Positions 1-9,792 of a stretch of DNA of 52,107 nucleotides are shown piece by piece. A model generated the notes under the pieces. It worked only from the letters and a program-made list of their open reading frames with translations. It made no database searches and had not been told where the DNA came from. How positions within the stretch are numbered: the first letter of the stretch is position 1; every line of letters begins with the position of its first letter. The DNA is from Planococcus soli. GTDB lineage: Bacteria; Bacillota; Bacilli; Bacillales_A; Planococcaceae. Where the stretch lies: assembly GCF_016881065.1 (NCBI RefSeq), contig NZ_WXYN01000014.1, positions 1 to 52,107 of the forward strand. Reading direction: 5' to 3'. The position numbers and the translations under genes were made by a program.

Positions 1-43
1 GTAGTTGGGGGTCTCCCCCTGTGAGAGTAGGACGTCGCTAGGC
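1..43 (+). rRNA. rrf: 5S ribosomal RNA, 3' end (partial)
   Basis: The first 43 bases match the 3' part of a Bacillales 5S rRNA, including the loop and stem around CTCCCCCTGTGAGAGTAGG and the terminal GACGTCGCTAGGC. The 5' part lies outside the window. It is followed at once by an intrinsic terminator, so this is the end of an rRNA operon with no trailing tRNA cluster. Confidence 0.9.
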
Positions 44-50
44 ACATTGC

Positions 51-88
51 AACAAGTCGTTACCGATTCTGGTAACGGCTTGTTTTTT
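51..88 (+). terminator. rRNA operon terminator
   Basis: An inverted repeat (AACAAG-t-CGTTACC / GGTAACG-g-CTTG) closes on a run of T, seven bases after the 5S 3' end. Confidence 0.9.
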
Positions 89-163
89 ATTTCCACGAGA
101 AATCAATGGGCATTTTGAAATCATCCCAGTCTTTCTGCTTCAAAACCACCGCTCTTAGCTGAA

Positions 164-174
164 GTTGCTATAAT
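164..174 (+). promoter_or_regulatory. Candidate promoter of the decarboxylase gene
   Basis: TATAAT at 169-174 is preceded by TGC, an extended -10 arrangement. No good -35 hexamer is visible at 17 nt. The distance to the start codon is about 30 nt. Confidence 0.45.
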
Positions 175-206
175 GGGAGTAATCAATCAAAGTGAGGATG
201 GAAACT

Positions 207-1643
207 ATGACTCAACGACGTCCAATAGTAGATGCTTTGATACAGCATCAGAACAGACAGCCTATTTCTTTTCATGTGCCAGGGCATAAACATGGCATTT
301 TATCCGGGCTGCCGAAAGAGATCCAGTCGGCGCTTCATTACGATTTGACGGAACTGACAGGACTGGATGATCTTCATTATCCGGAAGAAGCGATTAAAGA
401 TGCTCAGCTTTTATTGGCGGAAGCTTATGGGGCACAGAAAAGCTTCTTACTGGTCAATGGCTCGACGGTGGGGAATTTGGCAATGATCCATGCGGCCTGT
501 AAAGAAGGGGATGTGGTGATCGTTCAGCGCAATTCACATAAGTCGATTTTCCATGCGCTGGAGCTGACGCGTGTACGTCCTGTTTACGTGTCGCCGAAAT
601 GGGATGAGAGATCTATGACAGCAGCTGGAGTGCCTTTTAAGGCAATAGAAGCAGCCATAGAGGCGTATCCGGAAGCAAAAGCAGTGGTGCTGACGTATCC
701 CAATTACTACGGGATGGTTTCCGATGAACTGGGGGCAATTATTGCTGTATGCCATGAAAAGAATATCGCAGTTTTGGTAGACGAGGCACATGGTGCCCAT
801 TTTCAGGCGGGTTCGCCATTTCCAGTCTCATCTTTGGCTCTCGGTGCGGACGTAGTGGTGCAATCAGCACATAAAACATTGCCGGCAATGACGATGGGGT
901 CTTTTTTGCATGTTGGCAGTGATCGAGTGAATGTAAAGAGAATCCAAAAATACTTGCGGATGTTTCAATCAAGCAGCCCGTCGTATTTGCTCCTTGCTTC
1001 TTTGGATGATGCGCGGTCCTATGTGCAAAATTATTCGCAGCCCGATATCCGAATGTTTATTGAAAAGAGGGAGCGATTTCTAAGCAGCTTGCGGATGATT
1101 CCGCATTTGACTGTGGTGGAATCCGATGATCCGTTAAAAATCATGTTGAGGGCAGATTATCACAGCGGCTACCAGCTGAAACAGCAGCTTGAGCAAGCAG
1201 GGATTGAAGTGGAGCTGGCCGATCTTTTCCAAGTGCTGCTGATTTTGCCTCTTTTGAAACAATGGCATGCCTATCCGTTTGCAGAAATCCGCAGCCGGTT
1301 AAAAGAAGCAGTTATGCGGCTTGAGGGGGAAACAAGGCAGGAAACCAAACTTGCGGTTCAGCAGCAGTTGGATGTCACGGTTCCCGAATTGTCTTTTGAA
1401 GAAATCGATTTGGCTGACCAGGAATGGATTTCGTATACACAAATCATCGGGCGGATTGCTGCCGGCATGGTGATTCCATATCCCCCCGGCATTCCGTTAA
1501 TGGTGGCCGGTGAAAAGTGGACGTTGACCAAAGTGGAAGAACTGATGAATTACTTGGCCTCAGAAGCACAGATCCAGGGCGACCACAGGCTGGACTCCAA
1601 ACAATTGCCTGTGCTCCAACAAGAGCCACTAGAGAATAAGTAA
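207..1643 (+). CDS. yaaO: Orn/Lys/Arg decarboxylase family protein (YaaO-like)
   Basis: A PLP-dependent fold-type I decarboxylase of about 478 residues. The N-terminal major domain holds the FHVPGHKHG signature near residue 22, the DEAHGAHF motif near 193 that contacts the cofactor, and the Schiff-base lysine in SAHKTLPAMTMGS (about K223). A smaller C-terminal domain contains the PYPPGIPLMVAGE segment typical of this family. It is shorter than the large inducible arginine/lysine decarboxylases, as for the B. subtilis YaaO/SpeA class; arginine, lysine or ornithine cannot be told apart by eye. ATG 207 is preferred over the upstream in-frame GTG 192, because AGTGAGG at 191-197 then serves as ribosome binding site with 9 nt spacing. 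Same position next to an rRNA operon and upstream of tmk as in B. subtilis, here separated from tmk by ppx and ppk. Confidence 0.85.
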   Translation: MTQRRPIVDALIQHQNRQPISFHVPGHKHGILSGLPKEIQSALHYDLTELTGLDDLHYPEEAIKDAQLLLAEAYGAQKSFLLVNGSTVGNLAMIHAACKEGDVVIVQRNSHKSIFHALELTRVRPVYVSPKWDERSMTAAGVPFKAIEAAIEAYPEAKAVVLTYPNYYGMVSDELGAIIAVCHEKNIAVLVDEAHGAHFQAGSPFPVSSLALGADVVVQSAHKTLPAMTMGSFLHVGSDRVNVKRIQKYLRMFQSSSPSYLLLASLDDARSYVQNYSQPDIRMFIEKRERFLSSLRMIPHLTVVESDDPLKIMLRADYHSGYQLKQQLEQAGIEVELADLFQVLLILPLLKQWHAYPFAEIRSRLKEAVMRLEGETRQETKLAVQQQLDVTVPELSFEEIDLADQEWISYTQIIGRIAAGMVIPYPPGIPLMVAGEKWTLTKVEELMNYLASEAQIQGDHRLDSKQLPVLQQEPLENK

Positions 1644-1700
1644 TGTAAAAGAGGGTATACTGTAACACTATTTAAATGGGAAAGAATGTGGGGGATTTTC

Positions 1701-3227
1701 ATGGAGCAAGAAAAATACGCAATCATTGATATCGGTTCGAACACCATCCGTCTGGTTATCTATACACGGGACAAAAGCGGTCGTTTTACAGAAAGTGAAA
1801 ACGTTAAGGCGGTTGCCCGTCTCCGCAACTATTTAAATGAAGACAATGTGTTGGAACGTGAAGGAATCGATATATTGGCCAAGACGTTAAAGAGTTTCCA
1901 GGAAGTTACCCGCCATCATCAATTGAAGGCGATCAAATGTGTCGCTACAGCGGCTGTCCGCCAAGCGGAAAATCAGGACGAAATTATGGAAGCGGTCGAG
2001 AGTGAGACCGATTTTACCATCCGTATCCTTTCTGAATTTGAAGAGGCGAACTATGGTTATTTGGCAGTGGTCAATTCGACGCCCTTCACCAGCGGCATCA
2101 CAGTGGATATTGGTGGAGGCAGTACAGAAATTACCTATTTCAATGATCGCCAGCTGATTTATTTCTACAGTTTCCCATTTGGTGCATTGTCTTTAAAACA
2201 GCAGTTCATCCAAGGAAATACACCGACTAAAGGTGAACTGCGTGAATTGCGTTCATTTTTGAAAGAGCAATTTGATCAGCTGGAGTGGCTGGCCGATAAA
2301 CGCCTGCCATTGATTGGCATCGGGGGAAGTGCGCGAAACATGGCTCAGATTCATCAAGAGCATGTTGAGTATCCTTTGACTGGCGTTCATCAGTATAGAA
2401 TGAGCAGGGACGATGTAGAAGAGATGAATGATTTATTGAAGTCTCTGGAGTTTTCGGATTTGCAGCGGCTGGAAGGTTTGTCGAAGGACCGGGCGGATAT
2501 CATCATTCCCGCAGTTGAAGTGTTCCGGTATTTAATGGAGTTGATAGATACGGAAGAGTTTGCTCTCAGCAGAAAAGGCTTGAGAGATGGTGTTTTCTAT
2601 GAAGAAACGACCAAGGATTTCGATTTATCGGTCTTCCCTAACGTTGTAGAAGAAAGTTTCCACGAATTGGCTATCGACTATGACATCAATTTGACCCATG
2701 CATTTCATGTCACAAACAGTGCGCTGCTGATTTCGAAAGAGTTAGAAGAAGTGGGCATGCTTTCACTGGAGGAAGAAGATTACAAACGCTTGAAACTGAG
2801 CAGTGCCCTTTATAATTTAGGGAGCTATATCGATTCGGAATCCAGTCATCAGCATACGTTCTATTTGCTAAGCAACCGGACGATAGACGGTCTACTGCAT
2901 AAAGAGCGGGTCATTGTCGCATTGATGGCTTCGTTTAAGAATAAGGAAACCTTTAAACGTAACATCGCAATCTACGAAGAATGGTTTAGCAAGGAAGAAC
3001 TCGCTAAATACAGCTTGCTTGGTGCCATCATTAAGCTGGCATACAGTTTAAATGCTACAAAACGTGACATTGTAGAAACCATTGAACTGGAAGAAAAAGA
3101 CGATAAGCTCGTATTTTCTATACAATGCAGTGAAGATTGGAAACCGGAACAGTATCAAGTAGAGAAGCAGAAAAAACATTTGGAAAAGCAGCTGAAGAAA
3201 ACGATTGATTTTAAATTTTACAAATAA
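1701..3227 (+). CDS. ppx: Exopolyphosphatase, Ppx/GppA family
   Basis: Hydrolyses terminal phosphates of inorganic polyphosphate (or pppGpp in related GppA proteins). The ASKHA-type phosphatase core begins with DIGSNTIRLVIY near residue 10 and carries the second glycine-rich phosphate loop DIGGGSTEITYF near 140. A C-terminal helical HD-like domain follows, giving about 508 residues, the long Ppx form. ATG 1701 is chosen because the upstream ATG 1686 would place the G-rich GTGGGGG stretch, the likely ribosome binding site, inside the coding region. It lies immediately before ppk1, its opposing enzyme. Whether it prefers polyphosphate or pppGpp is not visible in the sequence; the ppk neighbour favours polyphosphate. 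Confidence 0.88.
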   Translation: MEQEKYAIIDIGSNTIRLVIYTRDKSGRFTESENVKAVARLRNYLNEDNVLEREGIDILAKTLKSFQEVTRHHQLKAIKCVATAAVRQAENQDEIMEAVESETDFTIRILSEFEEANYGYLAVVNSTPFTSGITVDIGGGSTEITYFNDRQLIYFYSFPFGALSLKQQFIQGNTPTKGELRELRSFLKEQFDQLEWLADKRLPLIGIGGSARNMAQIHQEHVEYPLTGVHQYRMSRDDVEEMNDLLKSLEFSDLQRLEGLSKDRADIIIPAVEVFRYLMELIDTEEFALSRKGLRDGVFYEETTKDFDLSVFPNVVEESFHELAIDYDINLTHAFHVTNSALLISKELEEVGMLSLEEEDYKRLKLSSALYNLGSYIDSESSHQHTFYLLSNRTIDGLLHKERVIVALMASFKNKETFKRNIAIYEEWFSKEELAKYSLLGAIIKLAYSLNATKRDIVETIELEEKDDKLVFSIQCSEDWKPEQYQVEKQKKHLEKQLKKTIDFKFYK

Positions 3228-3317
3228 TTAACATTGCAAAGGCCTGATCCAGCTTTTTAAAAAGGTGGATAATGGTACGATAATAGAATGGATTATAAGT
3301 AAAAGGTGGAATCGAAA

Positions 3318-5429
3318 TTGGAGACAGTGAAAAAAAAGAATGTGGAGCTTAGAGAACCTGCTTATTACAATAACCGCGAATTAAGCTGGCTCGCTTTTAA
3401 TGAACGAGTGTTAGAGGAAGCATTGGATAAACGAAACCCTTTGCTGGAGCGGTTTAAGTTTTTGTCTATTTTCAGCTCTAATCTGGATGAATTTTTTATG
3501 GTCCGGGTAGCCGGACTGCAGGACCAGGTAAAAGTCGGGTTTACGAAACCCGAAAACAAAGCCGGCATGACCCCGAAACAGCAATTAAATGAAATCGCGA
3601 TGAAGACCCATCGATTGGTGGACCTGCAATACGAAACTTTGCAAAACAATTTGCTGCCAAAGCTTCAAAAAGAGAATGTGGAATTTGTAAAGATGGCGAA
3701 TTTGAGTGCAGATCAATTGGTTGTCATGGAAAAGCATTTTGAAGATCATATCTTCCCTGTGCTGACGCCGATGGCCATTGATGCATACCGTCCTTTTCCC
3801 ATGTTATTGAATAAAAGCATTAATTTAGCGGTAGTACTGCAAGACGAAGTGGAACAGGTTGAAGAAGGGCAAAAAATTGCCATCGTCCAAGTTCCCTCTG
3901 TGTTGGATCGCTTTGTCCGCTTGGATTCCAAAAAAGGAAGCCATAAGCTGATTTTATTGGAAGATGTCATCGCCTTTTTTATCCAAAAGCTTTTTCATGG
4001 CTTCAAAGTCATATCGGCATCTGTGTTCCGCATTACACGAAATGCCGATATGACTATCCATGAAGAAGGAGCACGTGACTTGCTCAAGGAAATTGAAGAA
4101 GAGCTCCGCAAACGGAAGTGGGGAGCGGCTGTCCGCCTTGAAATTCAGCAGCCAGGATTCGATCCGGCTATTTTGGATTACTTGACAGATGAATTGGAAG
4201 TCCATAAAAAAGACGTCTATGCCATCGAAGGATTTCTGGATTTGACGGTATTTTTCAATTTTTATAAAAAGATGGCGCCGATTTGGGAGCATTTGGTCTT
4301 TGAAGGAAAAGTATCGCAGTTGCCAGCTGGAATGGAAACCGGCAAAGACATTTTCCAAAAGGTTAGTGAGCAGGATGTCTTTCTCCATCATCCGTACGAG
4401 TCGTTTGAACCGGTTGTCCAATTTATCTCAGAAGCAGCCGACGATCGCGATGTGTTGGCCATCAAACAGACGCTTTACCGCGTCAGCGGCGATTCACCAG
4501 TTATCAAAGCGCTGAAAAGAGCCGCTGAAAATGGCAAGCAAGTAACGGTTTTGGTTGAACTGAAGGCCCGTTTTGACGAAGAAAACAATGTCCAATGGGC
4601 AAAAGAGCTGGAAAAGGCCGGATGCCATGTTATTTATGGGATGACCCACTTGAAGACGCACAGCAAGATCACTTTGGTTGTCCGCAAGAAAGAAGACAAG
4701 ATTGAACGCTTTGTTCATTTGGGCACCGGCAATTACAATGACCAAACGGCGAAAATTTATACCGATATGAGTTTGTTTACTTCTAAAAGGCAGTTTGGGA
4801 TTGATGCAACCAACTTTTTCAACTATTTGAGCGGCTATACCGAAAAGCCGGAATTCCATTATTTGTCGGTGGCGCCTTTTACCATCCGTACCGATATTAT
4901 CGACTTGATCGATGCTGAAATCCGTTTCCAGAAAAAGCAGGGCAATGGCCGGATCGTAGCGAAAATGAATTCACTGACCGATAAAACTATTATAATGAAA
5001 TTATATGAAGCGTCGAACGCTGGAGTGAAAGTGGAGTTAATTGTCAGAGGGATCTGCTGTTTACGCCCTGGAATTCCAGGCGTCAGTGAAAACATCCAGG
5101 TGCGCAGCATTGTCGGCAGCCTGCTGGAGCACAGCCGTATCTATTTCTTCCATCATAACGGCAAAGGCAAGACCTTTTTGTCGTCAGCGGATATGATGAC
5201 CCGAAATTTAAACAATCGCATTGAAATCTTGTTCCCGATTGTTGATGAAGACATTAAGGAACAGGTTAAGAGCATATTGGAACTGGGGCTTGCTGACAAT
5301 GTCAAAGCAAGAGAACAGGATGCTGCTGGCGTGTATCATTACGTACCGCGCAAAAATGATGAGCCGTCAATAGACAGCCAAATGGAGCTGTTCCACAGGG
5401 CTTACCAAGTAGCAGAGGACGAGGAATAA
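3318..5429 (+). CDS. ppk: Polyphosphate kinase 1
   Basis: Catalyses reversible transfer of the ATP gamma-phosphate onto polyphosphate. About 703 residues, full length for PPK1. In order: the N domain with YNNRELSWLAFNERVLEEA near residue 20, the head domain, and two phospholipase-D-like catalytic domains. The phosphorylated histidine is expected in HLKTHSK (about H448), and the second conserved histidine region is EHSRIYFFHHNGKGK near 605, followed by SSADMMTRNLNNRIE. The most likely start is TTG 3318, because AAAGGTGG at 3302-3309 forms a good ribosome binding site eight bases upstream; GTG 3306 lies within that site and would add four residues. A terminator follows directly, so ppx-ppk form a unit distinct from tmk. 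Confidence 0.93.
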   Translation: METVKKKNVELREPAYYNNRELSWLAFNERVLEEALDKRNPLLERFKFLSIFSSNLDEFFMVRVAGLQDQVKVGFTKPENKAGMTPKQQLNEIAMKTHRLVDLQYETLQNNLLPKLQKENVEFVKMANLSADQLVVMEKHFEDHIFPVLTPMAIDAYRPFPMLLNKSINLAVVLQDEVEQVEEGQKIAIVQVPSVLDRFVRLDSKKGSHKLILLEDVIAFFIQKLFHGFKVISASVFRITRNADMTIHEEGARDLLKEIEEELRKRKWGAAVRLEIQQPGFDPAILDYLTDELEVHKKDVYAIEGFLDLTVFFNFYKKMAPIWEHLVFEGKVSQLPAGMETGKDIFQKVSEQDVFLHHPYESFEPVVQFISEAADDRDVLAIKQTLYRVSGDSPVIKALKRAAENGKQVTVLVELKARFDEENNVQWAKELEKAGCHVIYGMTHLKTHSKITLVVRKKEDKIERFVHLGTGNYNDQTAKIYTDMSLFTSKRQFGIDATNFFNYLSGYTEKPEFHYLSVAPFTIRTDIIDLIDAEIRFQKKQGNGRIVAKMNSLTDKTIIMKLYEASNAGVKVELIVRGICCLRPGIPGVSENIQVRSIVGSLLEHSRIYFFHHNGKGKTFLSSADMMTRNLNNRIEILFPIVDEDIKEQVKSILELGLADNVKAREQDAAGVYHYVPRKNDEPSIDSQMELFHRAYQVAEDEE

Positions 5430-5435
5430 TGAGGA

Positions 5436-5472
5436 AGCCGTTCATTTCCGCATGGAGACGAACGGTTTTTTT
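5436..5472 (+). terminator. Terminator after ppk
   Basis: CCGTTC / GAACGG stem with an inner TCC/GGA pairing, followed by seven T. Confidence 0.85.
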
Positions 5473-5567
5473 ATTGGTCACTACAAAATCGAAGTTATTT
5501 CGTGTATAGTATAAAGAGTTTAAAACAGTACATAATGATTAATTTCATGGAATAAGGTGAACAGAAA

Positions 5568-6218
5568 ATGAGTTATTTGATCAATCTGGAAGGCGGGGAA
5601 GGGTCGGGCAAATCGACGGTCCTGAAAATGTTGGCAGATGCACTAGAGGAAAAAGGATTTTCTGTCGTCAGTACACGGGAACCAGGCGGCATAGAGATTG
5701 CTGAACAAATCCGCAATGTGATCCTGGATCGGGAGAATACTGCTATGGATGCAAGGACAGAAGCTTTGTTATATGCTGCGGCAAGAAGGCAGCATTTGGT
5801 TGAGAAAATTATTCCAGCACTTGAGGCGGGAAGCATCGTCTTGTGCGACCGCTACATCGATTCAAGCCTGGCTTATCAAGGGTATGCGCGTGGACTTGGG
5901 ATGGAAGAGATTTTTGCCATTAATAAGTTCGCTATTGATGACTATATGCCGGATATGACGCTTTATTTTGATGTGAATCCGAAAGTTGGATTGGCACGGA
6001 TTGAAAAGGATTTAGGCCGTGAGATCAATCGTTTGGATGTAGAATCGATGAAGTTCCACTATAAAGTGAGAGAGGGCTATCTGTTGCTATTAAGCCAGAA
6101 TCCAGAGCGCATTCGCCTGATCAATGCAGAGAATGAGCTGGATAACGTTTTTGCGGATGCATTGGAAACGGCTGTACGCTTTATAGAAGAACGGCAAACG
6201 GCAGTCGATCCCTCTTAG
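5568..6218 (+). CDS. tmk: Thymidylate kinase
   Basis: Phosphorylates dTMP to dTDP in the cytoplasm for DNA synthesis. The P-loop GEGSGKST is at residues 10-17, TREPGG near 35, and the [18 protein letters not shown] segment near 93 is the classical substrate-binding DR(Y/H) motif of bacterial Tmk. 216 residues, normal length. AAGGTGA lies 9 nt upstream of ATG 5568. The stop codon is inside the left arm/loop of a terminator hairpin. Confidence 0.96.
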   Translation: MSYLINLEGGEGSGKSTVLKMLADALEEKGFSVVSTREPGGIEIAEQIRNVILDRENTAMDARTEALLYAAARRQHLVEKIIPALEAGSIVLCDRYIDSSLAYQGYARGLGMEEIFAINKFAIDDYMPDMTLYFDVNPKVGLARIEKDLGREINRLDVESMKFHYKVREGYLLLLSQNPERIRLINAENELDNVFADALETAVRFIEERQTAVDPS

Positions 6219-6235
6219 GATCGGCTGTCTTTTTG
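6202..6235 (+). terminator. Terminator overlapping the tmk stop codon
   Basis: CAG-t-CGATCC / GGATCG-g-CTG stem and TCTTTTT tract; the tmk TAG lies in the loop. Confidence 0.75.
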
Positions 6236-6264
6236 CAGGTTTTATTTTTAGGCAAAGTACTGGA

Positions 6265-6300
6265 AAGATATGCAGTGTATATCTTCGTTCATGTTATACT
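6265..6300 (+). promoter_or_regulatory. darA promoter region with 7-bp inverted repeat
   Basis: An extended -10 (ATGT then TATACT at 6295-6300) lies 35 nt before darA. Just upstream is a perfect inverted repeat, AAGATAT (6265-6271) and ATATCTT (6279-6285), placed where the -35 would be; no good -35 hexamer is present. Confidence 0.5.
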
Positions 6301-6328
6301 TATATAGAAGAAAGATAAAAAGGAGTGA

Positions 6329-6664
<336 letters not shown>

Positions 6665-6722
6665 TACCAGGTTTTCTGCGATAAATGACAGGGTTGCCTG
6701 TCACCCAGCACTATAACGAATA

Positions 6723-6753
6723 CCCGTGCTCCATTCGGAACACGGGATTTTTT
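6723..6753 (+). terminator. Terminator between darA and holB
   Basis: CCCGTG / CACGGG six-bp stem followed by ATTTTTT. It separates darA from holB where yaaR stands in B. subtilis. Confidence 0.7.
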
Positions 6754-6775
6754 ACAAAGTCTGAAGGTGGAAGTT

Positions 6776-7768
6776 ATGCAAAAAACAACAGATGAATTTT
6801 TGGAAATGCAGCCGGTGGTGATGAAGCGGCTTCAAGGAGCCTATGCGAAAGATCGATTGGCGCATGCATACCTGTTCGAGGGCCCTGCCGGCTCCGGGAA
6901 AAAAGAAATTACTCATTTCTTCGTCAAGCTTCTGCTGTGCGAATCACCTGTGCAAAATGTTCCATGTGAAACATGTCGGAGCTGCCAGCTTTATAATTCC
7001 GGCAATCATACGAATGTCATTTTCATCGAACCGGATGGCCAAAACATCAAAATTGACCAAATCCGTGAATTGATTTTCAGATTGAATAAGACCGGGCTGA
7101 ATACAGGCCGTAAAATATACGTGATTGAGCAGGCAGACCGCATGAATAATTCTTCAGCCAATGCCCTGCTGAAGTTTTTGGAAGAGCCGGAGTTTAATGT
7201 GACGGCAATTCTTTTGACAGAGCGTCTTAATGCGCTGATGACCACGATCCGATCCCGTTGCCAACTGGTATCGTTCCGGCCTCTGTCACGACCTAAGCTA
7301 ATGGAAAAATTAATGGTGGATGGAATGACTGAATCGATGGCTGCAACTGTCAGTATGTTGACCCAAAGCGAAGAAGAAGCGCTTGCTTTGAGTCAGGATG
7401 AACAATTTGCACAAGCCAGAAAAACAGTGCTGAAGCTGGTGGAAGTGGCCAGCAGCAATGTCCATGAGGCCCTTTTGATGCTTCAGGCTGAATGGCTGCC
7501 GTTATTTAAAGAAAAAGAAGATGCCGAAAGAGGCCTGGACATGTTATTATTTGCATATCGGGACATCGCTTCGGTAAAAGCAGGTCTTGAAACTGCACGA
7601 ACATATCCAGACATGGAAGAAACTTGGAAGCAGATGGCTCTCCAGCGTTCTTTTACGGTATTGTCCAAGCAGTTGCAGGCTGTTTTACTAGCCAAACAAC
7701 AATTGCCGCGCAATATGAACCGGACGCTGTTGATGGAGCAGTTAATGCTGAATCTGCAGGAGGGGTAG
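6776..7768 (+). CDS. holB: DNA polymerase III subunit delta'
   Basis: Clamp-loader subunit. The AAA+ core starts with a degenerate P-loop EGPAGSGKKE near residue 37, followed by a zinc module with cysteines in CESPVQNVPCETCRSCQ near 60-72, then IDQIRELI and NNSSANALLKFLEEPE, and the sensor-1 segment LLTERLNALMTTIRSRCQ. Length about 330 residues matches the short Firmicutes delta' subunit. ATG 6776 is used; GTG 6767 lies inside the GAAGGTGG ribosome binding site. ricT begins 4 nt after its stop, so the two are cotranscribed. Confidence 0.93.
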   Translation: MQKTTDEFLEMQPVVMKRLQGAYAKDRLAHAYLFEGPAGSGKKEITHFFVKLLLCESPVQNVPCETCRSCQLYNSGNHTNVIFIEPDGQNIKIDQIRELIFRLNKTGLNTGRKIYVIEQADRMNNSSANALLKFLEEPEFNVTAILLTERLNALMTTIRSRCQLVSFRPLSRPKLMEKLMVDGMTESMAATVSMLTQSEEEALALSQDEQFAQARKTVLKLVEVASSNVHEALLMLQAEWLPLFKEKEDAERGLDMLLFAYRDIASVKAGLETARTYPDMEETWKQMALQRSFTVLSKQLQAVLLAKQQLPRNMNRTLLMEQLMLNLQEG

Positions 7769-7771
7769 CAA

Positions 7772-8584
7772 TTGTATAATGTGATAGGTGTCCGTTTTAA
7801 AAAAGCGGGTAAAATATATTATTTTGATCCAGGTGAATTAGGGATTGAAAAAGATGATTACGTCATTGTGGAAACAGCAAGAGGCGTAGAATATGGAAAA
7901 GTGGTTGTACCGACAAAAACCGTTGGAGAAAACGATGTGGTCCTGCCTTTAAAGCAGGTCGTAAGAGTGGCGACTGAGCGTGATCGCCAACAGGTGGAAG
8001 AAAACCGTATGGAAGCAAGCCGTGCCTTCGAACTGGGCACCGGTAAAATTGAAGAGCATCGATTGGATATGAAACTGGTGGATGTTGAATATACATTTGA
8101 CCGCAATAAAGTTATTTTTTACTTTACAGCGGAAGGGCGTGTGGATTTCCGGAACTTGGTCAAAGACTTGGCTTCAATTTTCCGTACACGCATCGAACTT
8201 CGCCAAATCGGCGTTCGCGATGAAGCGAAAATGCTCGGCGGGATCGGCCCCTGTGGCCGAATGCTCTGCTGTTCGACATTTTTAGGCGATTTTGAGCCGG
8301 TTTCAATCAAAATGGCGAAAGATCAAAACCTGTCGTTGAATCCTTCAAAAATCTCCGGTTTATGCGGCCGTTTGATGTGCTGCTTAAAATATGAGAATGA
8401 CGAATACGAAACAGCGAAAAAGGAAATGCCGGATGTCGGTACTCGAGTAACAACACCGGACGGCGATGGACGTGTGGTAGGCATGAATATTCTGGAACGG
8501 GTGTTAAAAGTTCGCTTATCTGAGCAGGAACAGACACTTGAATATACATTAGATGAGATAATGGGCCAAGGAACGAGAGCGTGA
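7772..8584 (+). CDS. ricT: RicT (YaaT), PSP1-domain regulator of RNA maturation
   Basis: Member of the RicAFT (Y) complex that, in B. subtilis, associates with RNase Y and is needed for phosphorelay-dependent development and for mRNA processing. 270 residues. The PSP1 domain carries two cysteine clusters, GPCGRMLCCSTF and GLCGRLMCCLKY (around residues 155-205), which ligate Fe-S clusters in the studied homologue. The start is TTG 7772 with AGGAGGGG 6 nt upstream. It is retained although the sporulation genes of this region are gone, consistent with a primary role in RNA metabolism. Confidence 0.93.
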   Translation: MYNVIGVRFKKAGKIYYFDPGELGIEKDDYVIVETARGVEYGKVVVPTKTVGENDVVLPLKQVVRVATERDRQQVEENRMEASRAFELGTGKIEEHRLDMKLVDVEYTFDRNKVIFYFTAEGRVDFRNLVKDLASIFRTRIELRQIGVRDEAKMLGGIGPCGRMLCCSTFLGDFEPVSIKMAKDQNLSLNPSKISGLCGRLMCCLKYENDEYETAKKEMPDVGTRVTTPDGDGRVVGMNILERVLKVRLSEQEQTLEYTLDEIMGQGTRA

Positions 8585-8594
8585 GGTGGTTTAA

Positions 8595-8954
8595 GTGAAG
8601 GAAAAGAATTTTTTAGACACGGTCATGGAGTTTGAACAGCAGCTTCAATCCATGCAGGAACAATTCAGCGAATTAAAAGCGGTTGTAGCCCGGACAATGG
8701 AAGAACATCATGCGTTGCAATTGGAGAATCATCATTTGCGTACACGTTTGGATGAATTTCATAAAGCAGTGCCGGAAGTGGCAGCTGTGGATCCGGTGAA
8801 ATTGAAAAAAGCCGTAATGGATATCGGTGAAGGCTATGATAACTTAGCACGCTTGTATCATGAAGGCTACCATGTCTGCAATGTGCATTTTGGCAGTTCC
8901 CGAAAAGGTGACGATTGCCTGTTCTGTTTGTCATTTCTGAACAAGCAGAACTGA
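8595..8954 (+). CDS. yabA: Initiation control protein YabA
   Basis: Negative regulator of replication initiation that bridges DnaA and the DnaN clamp. Exactly 119 residues as in B. subtilis. The N-terminal half is a leucine-rich coiled coil that drives tetramerisation; the C-terminal zinc domain shows YHVCNVHFG and [10 protein letters not shown], supplying the His/Cys ligands. Start GTG 8595 with GAGGTGG upstream. Follows ricT by 10 nt in the holB-ricT-yabA unit. Confidence 0.95.
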   Translation: MKEKNFLDTVMEFEQQLQSMQEQFSELKAVVARTMEEHHALQLENHHLRTRLDEFHKAVPEVAAVDPVKLKKAVMDIGEGYDNLARLYHEGYHVCNVHFGSSRKGDDCLFCLSFLNKQN

Positions 8955-8997
8955 AAAATAAGGACAGCTAAGCGGCTGTTTGAAAGACGATAAAGAG

Positions 8998-9036
8998 AAA
9001 GGCTTCCGACACTCCGTGTGGCGGCAGCCTTTTGTT
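8998..9036 (+). terminator. Imperfect hairpin between yabA and the methyltransferase gene
   Basis: AAAGGCT / AGCCTTT outer stem with an inner ACAC/GTGT stem, then TTTTGTTAT. It could be a weak terminator or attenuator; the next start codon is only about 20 nt away. Confidence 0.45.
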
Positions 9037-9054
9037 ATGCTGGGAGTTGGACAA

Positions 9055-9792
9055 ATGTTAGTGGATGATGAAAGACTTGATTATTTATTGGCGGAAGACC
9101 TCCGGATTATTCAAAGTCCGTCAGTGTTTTCGTTTTCGCTGGATGCAGTCCTGTTGGCGCGTTTCGCTTATGTTCCGCTAAAACGGGGAACCATCGTGGA
9201 CCTGTGTACTGGCAATGGGGCGATTCCGCTGTTTTTGAGTGCCCGTACGGAATCCCGCATCATCGGGGTCGAGTTGCAGGACCGGCTTGCTCATATGGCG
9301 CGGCGCAGTGTGGCTTATAATGGCCTTGAGCAGCAGATTGAAATTATAGAAGGCGATGTCAAAAACATGCCGGCGCAGCTGGGCTTTGAAAAATACGATG
9401 TGGTGACCTGCAATCCGCCTTATTTCCCAGTACATGAGATGAGTGACAAAAATATCAGTGAGCATATAGCAATTGCGCGGCATGAGCTGCACCTGACGTT
9501 GGATGAAGCGGTCTCGTCAGCAAGCCAACTGTTGAAGCAAGGCGGAAAAGCAGCCTTTGTCCATCGTTCCGGCCGTTTGATCGACTTGATTACGGCAATG
9601 CGCGCGAACCGATTGGAACCGAAACGGATACGCCTGGTTTATCCGAAAGCCGGCAAAGAAGCCAATACGCTACTGATTGAAGGCATCAAAGATGGCAAGC
9701 CCGATTTGAAGATCTTGCCGCCATTGATTGTCTACGGAGACAATGGGGAATATACCGAAGAAGTGCGTGAGTTATTATATGGCAGCGAGTGA
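9055..9792 (+). CDS. yabB: tRNA1(Val) adenine-37 N6-methyltransferase-like protein (YabB/TrmN6 family)
   Basis: SAM-dependent N6-adenine methyltransferase of about 245 residues. Motif I is [15 protein letters not shown] near residue 48; the catalytic NPPY motif is in [10 protein letters not shown] near 120, which marks methylation of an exocyclic amino group. The family includes E. coli TrmN6, which modifies A37 of tRNA1(Val); the exact tRNA substrate here is inferred. ATG 9055 is chosen with GGGAG upstream, dropping 25 unconserved residues that would read through the hairpin at 8998-9036. Overlaps the next gene by 14 nt. Confidence 0.85.
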   Translation: MLVDDERLDYLLAEDLRIIQSPSVFSFSLDAVLLARFAYVPLKRGTIVDLCTGNGAIPLFLSARTESRIIGVELQDRLAHMARRSVAYNGLEQQIEIIEGDVKNMPAQLGFEKYDVVTCNPPYFPVHEMSDKNISEHIAIARHELHLTLDEAVSSASQLLKQGGKAAFVHRSGRLIDLITAMRANRLEPKRIRLVYPKAGKEANTLLIEGIKDGKPDLKILPPLIVYGDNGEYTEEVRELLYGSE

